Assembly (NCBI GenBank): GCA_963933885.1
Contig: CAWVWF010000209.1
Location: 1-5,460, forward strand
DNA length: 5,460 bases
Origin: CAWVWF01 sp963933885
Lineage (GTDB): Bacteria; Bacteroidota; Bacteroidia; Flavobacteriales_C; GCA-002722245
Direction of reading: 5' to 3'
A program made the translations under genes and the position numbers. Below the pieces are notes generated by a model that saw only the letters and a list, made by a program, of their open reading frames with translations, was not told where the DNA came from and made no database searches. Positions 1 through 5,394 of this stretch are shown here, piece after piece. The number at the start of each line of letters is the position of its first letter. Within the stretch, counting starts at the first letter, position 1.

Positions 1-39
1 TCCTAAGTCTAGCGTGTCTACCAATTTCACCACACCCGC
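1..39 (-). tRNA. tRNA-Leu (anticodon UAG), 3' part missing at the window edge
   Basis: Read on the minus strand from 39 down to 1, this is the 5' half of a class II tRNA. It has a 7-base acceptor strand GCGGGTG, TG at positions 8-9, a D-arm with GTG/CAC stem around AAATTGGTAGA, then the anticodon-stem strand CTAGA and the complete 7-base loop CTTAGGA. The anticodon is TAG (window 3-5), which reads CUN leucine codons. The GGTAGAC D-loop pattern is typical of bacterial tRNA-Leu. The 3' side of the anticodon stem, the long variable arm, the T-arm and the acceptor 3' strand lie outside the window. Identity is firm from the D-arm and anticodon; the rest cannot be checked. Confidence 0.9.
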
Positions 40-57
40 ATTCAATAATTAGGACAG

Positions 58-88
58 CGAAGATAGGCTTTTTTCATAAATACAGAAA
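58..88 (-). promoter_or_regulatory. Probable promoter of the tRNA-Leu gene
   Basis: On the minus strand TATCTTCG (65-58) matches the Bacteroidota -7 element TAnnTTTG at all but one fixed position. TTTCTG (88-83) lies 17 bases upstream where the -33 TTG-type element is expected. Transcription would start near position 50, leaving a leader of roughly ten bases before the mature tRNA 5' end. The element match and spacing are seen directly; promoter function is inferred. Confidence 0.5.
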
Positions 89-154
89 GGAATCCTACTT
101 TTTTCACCATTTTTTTTATTTCTGTTTAAAACATTCCAAAATGGTTAATAAGTT

Positions 155-186
155 TTTGCCTTTTTAGTCGCCTTAAATAATGTTCG
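155..186 (+). promoter_or_regulatory. Weak candidate promoter for the DUF3127 gene
   Basis: TTTG at 155-158 is followed after 19 bases by TAATGTTCG at 178-186, a poor relative of TAnnTTTG. The spacing fits the phylum's -33/-7 arrangement and would leave a leader of about 30 bases before the ATG at 227, but the -7 element has two mismatches. The rest of the 40-226 spacer contains long T-tracts (for example 112-118) and no open reading frame that I can support. Confidence 0.3.
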
Positions 187-226
187 TGATGTAATTTAGC
201 GTTTCAAATTTTTTATACGATATATT

Positions 227-580
227 ATGTTTCAGCTTAAAGGAAAACTAAAAGACATTAAAGAAACTCAGAAAATTACTGATACTTTCCAAAAAAGAGA
301 GTTCGTTATTACTGACGATTCTTCTCAATATCCTCAACATATCTTATTTCAATTAACTCAAGACAGATGTACATTGATTGATGGATACCAAATGGGTTCT
401 GAAATTACAGTAAACTTCAACTTGAGAGGTAGAGAATGGACATCTCCACAAGGTGATGTGAAATTCTTCAACACATTAGAAGCATGGAGACTGGAAGCTG
501 TTGCTGCCGTATCTGCTCCTGCACCTGCTGATATTCCTCCAGCTATGGAAACTGGATCTGCAGATGATTTACCGTTTTAA
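227..580 (+). CDS. DUF3127 family protein, putative ssDNA-binding protein with SSB-like C-terminal tip
   Basis: This 117-residue protein has the DUF3127 pattern of small Bacteroidota proteins with an expected OB-like fold. Visible signatures are FQKREFVIT (21-29), YPQHILFQLTQDRC (35-48), NFNLRGREW (63-71) and KFFNTLEAWRLE (79-90). After residue 90 there is a flexible Ala/Pro-rich linker (SAPAPADIPP) and then the acidic-hydrophobic end ADDLPF. That end closely resembles the DDIPF tip by which bacterial SSB recruits repair and replication proteins. The layout of an OB-like core, a disordered linker and an acidic tip is therefore SSB-like, and a role in single-stranded DNA handling is inferred from it. 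The ATG at 227 is the natural start because the domain begins at once (MFQLKGKLKDI). There is no Shine-Dalgarno sequence. The gene stands alone, divergent from the tRNA and convergent with the glycosyltransferase gene. The family assignment is strong; the molecular function is not proven. Confidence 0.85.
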   Translation: MFQLKGKLKDIKETQKITDTFQKREFVITDDSSQYPQHILFQLTQDRCTLIDGYQMGSEITVNFNLRGREWTSPQGDVKFFNTLEAWRLEAVAAVSAPAPADIPPAMETGSADDLPF

Positions 581-636
581 TTTTAATACTTAAAACACTT
601 ATCAGTTAACGTTGCACTTTATTGTTTGGTTTTTCA

Positions 637-655
637 AGAGTATTACTCTATAGAG
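637..655. repeat. Small hairpin and palindrome between convergent genes
   Basis: AGAGT (637-641) and ACTCT (645-649) form a 5-bp stem around ATT, overlapping the 10-base palindrome CTCTATAGAG (646-655). It sits in the 106-base gap between two converging genes, where a terminator is expected. Neither strand has a clear T-run after it, so a termination role is only a weak guess. No better terminator is visible in 581-686. Confidence 0.25.
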
Positions 656-686
656 CAACTGAATTATAAAGCGCAGCGAGAACTGA

Positions 687-1775
687 TTACTTTACCTTCC
701 TTCCTTTCCAGGAATAACTTCTCCTAAAAGAGAAAAACAGTCCTAGTATCAAATAGACTGGAAACACAAAAAACATTACGGGAACCCACCTTAATAATCT
801 AAGGTCATTATAAAACCTTCCCATGTTCCAACAAATAATAAAATCGGATATTAATTTCCAACCTACTGTTATCATTAAAATTGGTAAAGCGTGATAATCT
901 TGGATCACAAAATATACGCCTGCAATCCAAGAAAAATTAGCCATTGCTACTATTGTGGAAAATAAAGTACTTAAGAAGTTGGAAGATTTATTTGCCTTTG
1001 TTATCCACCTTACCCTTTGTTTAACCAAAGCGCCTAATGTTTGAGGCATCTGTGTAAGGACGATTGATGCTTTATCTAAATTAAAAACAGCCTTTCCTAG
1101 TTTAGATATGTACTTAAGAAAGAATACATCATCCCCTGATGCATATTTCTCACCTAATTTAGAAGCTATAAAATCCTGGTAGTCTTTCTTATAAAAAGCC
1201 ATATTGGCTCCATTGGAAAGTGCAGGTTGTTTTAGTCTCGCTGTATAAGCTGTTAAAAACTGAATACCTAGCCATTCTAATCTGATCAGTGCATTCAAAA
1301 TAGATTGAGATGCTATTGGATAAACTGGACCAATCACTATTCGAGTTTTATCACCCAATAATCTATTCACCATACTTAATAACCAATATTCTCCAACTTC
1401 ACAATCACCATCAGTTTGAATAATAATTTCGTGCTTAGCATTTTCTAATGCTAATTTTATTGCGGCCTTCTTTCCTTCCTCTTTGTTTTGAAGAATCAAA
1501 ATCTTAGGGTTCGATAGTTTTTGAAGATATTCCTGTGTTCCATCATCACTTCCATCGTCTACAACAATAACTTCAACTTCGAAATTGGTTTTATTCTTTA
1601 GAATCTGATCAATTAAATTAGCAATGCTTTTTATTTCATTTCTTACAGCCATCACTACTGAAACTCCATTGGGAGGTGTTGACTTTTTTAAAGTTCTATC
1701 TTCCGTCCAAACCAAGATTAACCCTGACACGGAGAATAATCCATAAACTAACATTATTGGAATAAGTATAATCAT
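687..1775 (-). CDS. Membrane-anchored family 2 glycosyltransferase
   Basis: This 362-residue protein should transfer a sugar from a nucleotide-sugar donor at the cytoplasmic face of the inner membrane. It has an N-terminal membrane helix (about 1-22), then a GT-A domain: VSVVMAVRNE (38-47), VDDGS (72-76), the metal-binding TDGDC (121-125), GANMAF (189-194), the SGDD acidic motif (213-216) that supplies the likely catalytic base, and QRVRW (253-257). The last is the Q-x-x-R-W motif known from processive and membrane GT2 enzymes such as the hyaluronan, cellulose and chitin synthase group. Three hydrophobic segments follow (about 272-291, 294-316, 329-349), with a basic tail. Motifs are complete, so the gene looks intact. 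Its ATG overlaps the stop of the upstream membrane-protein gene (ATGA, 1775-1772), indicating translational coupling and a shared pathway. Donor and acceptor are unknown; a glycolipid or polymer product are both possible. Confidence 0.88.
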   Translation of the reverse strand: MIILIPIMLVYGLFSVSGLILVWTEDRTLKKSTPPNGVSVVMAVRNEIKSIANLIDQILKNKTNFEVEVIVVDDGSDDGTQEYLQKLSNPKILILQNKEEGKKAAIKLALENAKHEIIIQTDGDCEVGEYWLLSMVNRLLGDKTRIVIGPVYPIASQSILNALIRLEWLGIQFLTAYTARLKQPALSNGANMAFYKKDYQDFIASKLGEKYASGDDVFFLKYISKLGKAVFNLDKASIVLTQMPQTLGALVKQRVRWITKANKSSNFLSTLFSTIVAMANFSWIAGVYFVIQDYHALPILMITVGWKLISDFIICWNMGRFYNDLRLLRWVPVMFFVFPVYLILGLFFSFRRSYSWKGRKVK

Positions 1776-2785
1776 GATTCTTTTAAAACTTTCATTTTAC
1801 TTAAAAAGACACTCCCTAATAAATAAGGTATTGCCAAATTGATGAACCAAATAAAGAAACAAGCAGACGTCATTGCAATTATTTGTTGTTCATCAAAACT
1901 TTCTACAATTCCAAAACCGATTAAAATTATAGAAAACAAACTTGCTCTACTTGCTCCTAGCTCAAATGCATTAAACACAGGTAAGAATTGGAATAGAAAA
2001 AACAACGTACCACTCGCTAGAAATAAGTCTTTTTGATCGATATCAATACCGAAAACTTGAAATGCTAGTACATACTGATATGTTATTACCGCGTACCTCA
2101 GATTACTTACAGAAAGCAGAATGAAAGCATTCTTTTTGTAGTTATCTCCTCGCAATACTTTCCAGTAGTCTGACCATTTATCAGTCCACCAGATACGGTC
2201 AAACAAAAAAGTAATCGTTTTTACATTTATAAATAGAATCCAAACAAACATTACAACTCCAGCTCCTATATATCCAAGTATTGAAATCAATTCAGAACTT
2301 ACTCCGAATATCTCCTGATCTACATAGCTTCCTAAAATTCCAATGAATAAGAGACCGTAAAAGAAGTTTGTTATAAACATGCTCATCGCATTAAACAACT
2401 GAAGTACGAATCCTTTAGCTCTATACTCATGATCTAACAAAGCTACTTTTCCAAAATAACCACCAATCCTGTATGGTGTAAATACTGACGCAGCTACAGA
2501 ACAAAGTTGAGTCTTGATCGCTAACGACCACGACATTGGAAATAGACTCCTTACCAATAATCTCCATTTAAATACTTCAGTCCCCCAGTTAATAGTCATT
2601 AAGAATACTAAAAGCAATAATTTTGGAATTGAAAAAGATTGAGTTGAAAAGAAGATTTTCACTTCTTCAACCATATCAGCTTTTTTATAGCCTAATAAAT
2701 AAACGAGGTAAACGACAGATCCTAGAGATACTAGGATTTTCATAACCACATTTAAAATCGCCTTTATTTGTTTACTTTTACTCAA
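1772..2785 (-). CDS. Polytopic membrane protein, probable flippase-like / lysylphosphatidylglycerol-synthase membrane-domain family
   Basis: About 337 residues with roughly eight hydrophobic segments. Early in the protein is SVFTPYRIGGYFGKV, which resembles the conserved TP-x-R-x-G motif of the flippase-like family (MprF membrane part, AglD, UPF0104). No soluble catalytic domain is fused to it, so it is more likely a lipid or glycolipid translocase-like protein than an aminoacyl-lipid synthase; this is inference. It is the first gene of a two-gene unit with the downstream glycosyltransferase (4-base overlap). The start is uncertain. I prefer TTG at 2785, giving MSKSKQIKAIL, since the basic segment before the first helix looks like native protein. 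Alternatives are TTG at 2812, which would overlap ruvC by six bases, and ATG at 2743, which would remove 14 residues and leave little before the first helix. Family assignment rests on the overall helix pattern and that one motif. Confidence 0.72.
   Translation of the reverse strand: MSKSKQIKAILNVVMKILVSLGSVVYLVYLLGYKKADMVEEVKIFFSTQSFSIPKLLLLVFLMTINWGTEVFKWRLLVRSLFPMSWSLAIKTQLCSVAASVFTPYRIGGYFGKVALLDHEYRAKGFVLQLFNAMSMFITNFFYGLLFIGILGSYVDQEIFGVSSELISILGYIGAGVVMFVWILFINVKTITFLFDRIWWTDKWSDYWKVLRGDNYKKNAFILLSVSNLRYAVITYQYVLAFQVFGIDIDQKDLFLASGTLFFLFQFLPVFNAFELGASRASLFSIILIGFGIVESFDEQQIIAMTSACFFIWFINLAIPYLLGSVFLSKMKVLKES
2719..2737. repeat. 7-bp inverted repeat at the 5' end of the membrane-protein gene
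   Basis: ATCCTAG (2719-2725) and CTAGGAT (2731-2737) are perfect complements separated by AGATA. On the plus strand TTTT overlaps and follows it (2737-2740). It lies within the coding sequence of the minus-strand gene, four bases downstream of the possible ATG at 2743, and upstream of the putative ruvC promoter. It could be an operator-like site for the divergent pair, a weak hairpin, or chance. Confidence 0.3.
2763..2770 (+). promoter_or_regulatory. Candidate -7 element for ruvC
   Basis: TTTATTTG differs from TAnnTTTG at one fixed position. A transcript starting about 7 bases downstream would have a leader of about 30 bases before the TTG at 2807, similar in length to the leader predicted for rplU. 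No TTG is visible at the expected -33 distance, so support is weak. If real, it would exclude the upstream TTG at 2768 as the start codon, because that codon would lie inside the promoter. Confidence 0.3.
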
Positions 2786-2806
2786 GGTCGTAAAGAACGG
2801 AAGATT

Positions 2807-3358
2807 TTGCAAAAGGAAAAAATTATTTTAGGTATTGATCCAGGAACTAATTTAATGGGGTTTGGAGTAATTAAGGTTGTTGGCTCTCAAATCAGCTTAT
2901 TAGACGTTGGTGTTCTAGACATGAAAAAGGATAAAGACCTTGGTGTTCGATTAAAAATGATCTTCCATAAAATGATTGAATTAATTGAACAACACCTACC
3001 AGATGAGTTAGCTATAGAGGCTCAATTCTTTGGCCAAAATGTTCAATCAATGTTAAAACTAGGTAAAGCTCAAGGGGTTGCAATTGCAGCTGCACTATCT
3101 AGAGATATCCCTTACGAAGAGTATGCTCCCAAGAAAATAAAAATGAGTATCACTGGAAATGGTAATGCAAGTAAAGAACAAGTTGCAAAAATGCTTTGTC
3201 ACATCTTGAAAAACAAAAACATTACAGATTCTCTTGATGCATCAGATGCTTTAGCAACAGCAATTTGTCACCACAATCAAGCCGGTTCTATTACAACTGG
3301 GAAAAAGTATTCAGGTTGGGATTCCTTTTTGAAAAACAATCCTAGCAGAAAAAAGTAA
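2807..3358 (+). CDS. ruvC: Holliday junction resolvase RuvC, with a non-ATG start
   Basis: RuvC is a dimeric endonuclease that cuts Holliday junctions, working with the RuvAB branch-migration motor, which is not encoded here. With the start chosen here the protein has 183 residues, near the usual family size. It has an RNase H-like fold with the four acidic catalytic residues visible: D11 in GIDPGT, E71 in AIEAQFF, and D144 and D147 in LDASDALATA. The C-terminal stretch YSGWDSFLKNNPSRKK is a basic tail. No in-frame ATG exists between the upstream stop (TAA, 2753-2755) and a methionine that lies beyond D11, so initiation must be at a non-ATG codon. TTG at 2807 gives MQKEKIILGID, the family-like N-terminus. 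TTG at 2768 would add 13 residues with no RuvC character. The gene is divergent from the membrane-protein gene and converges on serS, ten bases away. Confidence 0.93.
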   Translation: MQKEKIILGIDPGTNLMGFGVIKVVGSQISLLDVGVLDMKKDKDLGVRLKMIFHKMIELIEQHLPDELAIEAQFFGQNVQSMLKLGKAQGVAIAAALSRDIPYEEYAPKKIKMSITGNGNASKEQVAKMLCHILKNKNITDSLDASDALATAICHHNQAGSITTGKKYSGWDSFLKNNPSRKK

Positions 3359-3377
3359 AATTCCTTAGTTAAGGAAT
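3349..3377 (-). terminator. Probable intrinsic terminator of serS, overlapping its stop codon
   Basis: ATTCCTTA (3360-3367) and TAAGGAAT (3370-3377) are perfect complements, an 8-bp stem with a 2-base centre (in practice about 7 bp with loop AGTT). On the minus strand the hairpin is followed by TTTACTTTTTT (3359-3349), a good T-run. The serS stop codon (3371-3369) lies inside the stem and the T-run lies in the last codons of ruvC. On the plus strand no T-run follows, so termination of ruvC here is less certain. The stem is AT-rich and only moderately stable. Confidence 0.6.
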
Positions 3378-4643
3378 CTTATCAAATCCAGTATACTTCT
3401 GTATCGCTTCAGGAATTAAAATCTCTCCAGCTTCATTTTGATTATTCTCAATTAAAGCAGCCATAATTCTTGGTAATGCTAATGCACTTCCGTTTAATGT
3501 ATGTGCTAAAACTGGCTTATCTTTTCCTTTACGGTATCTTAATTTCAAACGATTTGTTTGATAAGTTTCGAAGTTAGAAACTGAACTTACTTCTAACCAT
3601 TTATCTTGAGCAGCAGAGTATACTTCGAAATCAAATGTTAGCGCTGAAGTAAATCCTAAATCACCTCCACAAAGACGTAAAATTCTATATGGTAATTCAA
3701 GTTTTCTTAATAAACTTTTAATGTGTTCTACCATATCATTTAATACATGGTAACTATTATCTGGATGTACAACTTGTACAATCTCAACTTTATCAAACTG
3801 ATGTAATCTGTTTAACCCTCTAACATCTGAACCATATGAACCTGCTTCTCTTCTGAAACATGGTGTATATCCAGTGTGTTTTTTAGGTAACTCATCTTCT
3901 TGTAAGATAACGTCTCTGTAAATATTTGTAATTGGAACTTCTCCGGTTGGAATTAAATATAAATCATCAATTGTAGAATGATACATTTGTCCTTCCTTAT
4001 CTGGTAGTTGACCTGTTGCGATTCCTGATGCTTCATTAATTAATAATGGTGAAATCACTTCACTATATCCTGCGTTATCAGCTTCGTCCAAAAAGAAGTT
4101 GATCAATGCTCTTTGTAAACGCGCTCCTTTACCTTTATAAACTGGAAAACCAGCTCCGGTAATCTTAACACCCGTTTCAAAATCAATAATATCTTTTTCT
4201 TTAATAATTTCCCAGTGAGGTTTTGCATTTTCTGGTAAACCAGGCATCAATCCTTCTTTGAAAATATGCTCATTATCTTCTTCAGTACTTCCAGCAGGAA
4301 CTGTTAAATGTGGTACGTTTGGAATACGGTATAATAAGTCTGTGAATTCTCCTTCAATTTTCTGAAGATCTGATTCTATAGTTACTTGCTCAACTTTAAT
4401 AGCTTGAACTTTTGCTTTTGCAGCATTAGCTTCTTCTATTTTACCTGACTTGAATAACCCACCAATTTCTTTAGCAAAAGCATTTTGTTCTGCTCTAAGT
4501 ACTTCTACTTTCGCAATGCTCTCCCTTCTTTTAACATCTAATCCAATAACCTCATTTACCAAGGAAGCACCGTCAAGATTTCTTTTATTTAAACCTTCGA
4601 TTACTAAGTCTTTATTTTCGACAATGTTTTTTACTTGGAGCAT
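3369..4643 (-). CDS. serS: Seryl-tRNA synthetase
   Basis: This class II aminoacyl-tRNA synthetase charges tRNA-Ser (and tRNA-Sec where present) with serine in the cytoplasm. Its 424 residues match the usual bacterial length. Residues about 27-100 are charged and helical, fitting the antiparallel coiled-coil arm that grips the long variable arm of tRNA-Ser. The catalytic core shows ISPLLINEASGIATGQLP (197-214, motif 1 region), the serine-pocket TGE (233-235), motif 2 FRREAG (263-268), the EVSSVSN stretch (351-357), and motif 3 around LNGSALALPRIMAALIEN (383-400), whose arginine R392 should contact ATP. The start MLQVKNIVENKD is the canonical N-terminus. It follows rplU-rpmA in the same direction but is separated from them by a strong terminator. 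No good promoter match is visible in the 48 bases between, so it may use a weak promoter or read-through. Confidence 0.97.
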   Translation of the reverse strand: MLQVKNIVENKDLVIEGLNKRNLDGASLVNEVIGLDVKRRESIAKVEVLRAEQNAFAKEIGGLFKSGKIEEANAAKAKVQAIKVEQVTIESDLQKIEGEFTDLLYRIPNVPHLTVPAGSTEEDNEHIFKEGLMPGLPENAKPHWEIIKEKDIIDFETGVKITGAGFPVYKGKGARLQRALINFFLDEADNAGYSEVISPLLINEASGIATGQLPDKEGQMYHSTIDDLYLIPTGEVPITNIYRDVILQEDELPKKHTGYTPCFRREAGSYGSDVRGLNRLHQFDKVEIVQVVHPDNSYHVLNDMVEHIKSLLRKLELPYRILRLCGGDLGFTSALTFDFEVYSAAQDKWLEVSSVSNFETYQTNRLKLRYRKGKDKPVLAHTLNGSALALPRIMAALIENNQNEAGEILIPEAIQKYTGFDKIP

Positions 4644-4683
4644 ATGATTGTTATATTAAATACGATGTTACTTTGGGAACATG

Positions 4684-4713
4684 AAACAAAAAAGGCTTCC
4701 AAAAGGAAGCCTT
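4684..4713 (-). terminator. Strong intrinsic terminator of the rplU-rpmA transcript
   Basis: AAGGCTTCC (4692-4700) and GGAAGCCTT (4705-4713) form a perfect 9-bp stem with an AAAA loop on the plus strand (TTTT on the minus-strand transcript). On the minus strand the stem runs directly into a T-rich tract (4693-4684, TTTTTTGTTT). It starts about 20 bases after the rpmA stop codon and lies some 40 bases before the serS start, so it separates the two transcripts or attenuates read-through. Confidence 0.88.
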
Positions 4714-4735
4714 AATATTGTAGAATAAATCGATA

Positions 4736-4996
4736 TTAAGCTTCAGCTAATTCAACTGAAACAAACGATTTATTATCTCTTCTTTTTCTGAATACAACTT
4801 TACCATCCGTTAAAGCATATAGTGTATGGTCTTTCCCCATTCCTACATTAGCTCCTGGATTGTGCTGTGTTCCTCTTTGACGGATGATGATGTTACCTGC
4901 GATAACAACTTCTCCTCCAAATTTCTTTACTCCTAAACGTTTAGATTGAGACTCTCTACCGTTATTACTGGATCCGACTCCTTTCTTATGCGCCAT
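4736..4996 (-). CDS. rpmA: 50S ribosomal protein L27
   Basis: L27 is a large-subunit protein whose N-terminal tail reaches the peptidyl-transferase centre and helps stabilise tRNA there. The 86 residues begin directly with MAHKKGVGSSNNGRES, the mature-type N-terminus, so there is no cleavable leader like that found in Firmicutes. Further signatures are SKRLGVKKFGGE (18-29), the IIIRQRGT stretch (36-43), HNPGANVGMGKDHTLYAL and the closing VVFRKRRDNKSFVSV. It is the second gene after rplU, 15 bases downstream, and is closed by the terminator beyond its stop codon. The spacer has no Shine-Dalgarno sequence and is A/T-rich, normal for this phylum. Complete and unremarkable. Confidence 0.98.
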   Translation of the reverse strand: MAHKKGVGSSNNGRESQSKRLGVKKFGGEVVIAGNIIIRQRGTQHNPGANVGMGKDHTLYALTDGKVVFRKRRDNKSFVSVELAEA

Positions 4997-5011
4997 CTCT
5001 TAAAAATTTTA

Positions 5012-5326
5012 TTAGTTAGCCGAAATTGATTCGATTTGAATTTGCGTGAACGACTGTCTGTGTCCGTTCAACTTTTGATATCCTTTTCTTCTTTTCTTTT
5101 TGAAAACAAGGACCTTGTCTCCTTTAAGGTGAGAAAGTACTTTTACAGTAACTTTAGCTCCTTCTACAGCTGGGGCGCCAACATTAACTTTCCCACCATT
5201 GTCTACTAAAAGAACTTTATCGAAATCAACTTTCGATCCTTCTTCAGCATCCAAACGGTGAACAAAAATCTGCTGATCTTTTTCAACTTTGAATTGTTGC
5301 CCTGCTATTTCTACGATTGCGTACAT
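5012..5326 (-). CDS. rplU: 50S ribosomal protein L21
   Basis: L21 is a 23S rRNA-binding protein of the large subunit, in contact with L20 in the assembled ribosome. The 104 residues match the usual bacterial length. The protein opens with MYAIVEIAGQQFKVEKDQQI, the typical L21 N-terminus, and carries the family signature near the end: KKKRRKGYQKLNGHRQ (77-92) followed by SFTQIQI. It is the first gene of the rplU-rpmA unit, with a phylum-consensus promoter just upstream. The predicted leader of about 30 bases is too short for a structured autoregulatory RNA such as those known before some ribosomal protein operons. The start at 5326 lies right at the beginning of the conserved domain. Confidence 0.98.
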   Translation of the reverse strand: MYAIVEIAGQQFKVEKDQQIFVHRLDAEEGSKVDFDKVLLVDNGGKVNVGAPAVEGAKVTVKVLSHLKGDKVLVFKKKRRKGYQKLNGHRQSFTQIQIESISAN

Positions 5327-5363
5327 TATATGCAGTGTTTAATTAATAATAAAAATTGGTTGA

Positions 5364-5394
5364 CAAAGATAGAACTTTAATTTCAAACAACCAA
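5364..5394 (-). promoter_or_regulatory. Promoter of rplU-rpmA, Bacteroidota type
   Basis: On the minus strand TATCTTTG (5371-5364) is an exact match to the TAnnTTTG -7 consensus of the phylum's primary sigma factor. TTG at 5394-5392 lies 20 bases upstream, within the range described for Flavobacterium promoters; TTG at 5390-5388 (16 bases) is an alternative. The -33 element falls in the outer end of the inverted repeat at 5391-5460. Transcription should start near 5357, about 30 bases before the rplU ATG. Confidence 0.75.

Noticed and set aside
581..686. Intrinsic terminator for the DUF3127 gene or the glycosyltransferase gene
   Set aside because: Only a 5-bp hairpin and a short palindrome are present, without a T-run on either strand.
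1839..2036. Plus-strand open frame of 65 codons
   Set aside because: It lies entirely antisense to the membrane-protein gene, has no recognisable motif or start context, and is explained as a shadow of that gene.
2768..2806. N-terminal extension of RuvC from the TTG at 2768
   Set aside because: The 13 extra residues do not resemble RuvC, and the codon overlaps a candidate -7 element; TTG at 2807 gives a family-like N-terminus.
4450..4647. Plus-strand open frame of 65 codons
   Set aside because: It is antisense to the 5' part of serS, a highly conserved gene, and its sequence shows no family resemblance.
5327..5363. Structured ribosomal protein leader or riboswitch before rplU
   Set aside because: The predicted leader is about 30 bases, very AT-rich, and shows no stem.
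5360..5365. TTGACA on the plus strand, like an E. coli -35 box
   Set aside because: No TATAAT follows at a proper distance, Bacteroidota use different promoter elements, and the same bases are better explained by the minus-strand rplU -7 element.
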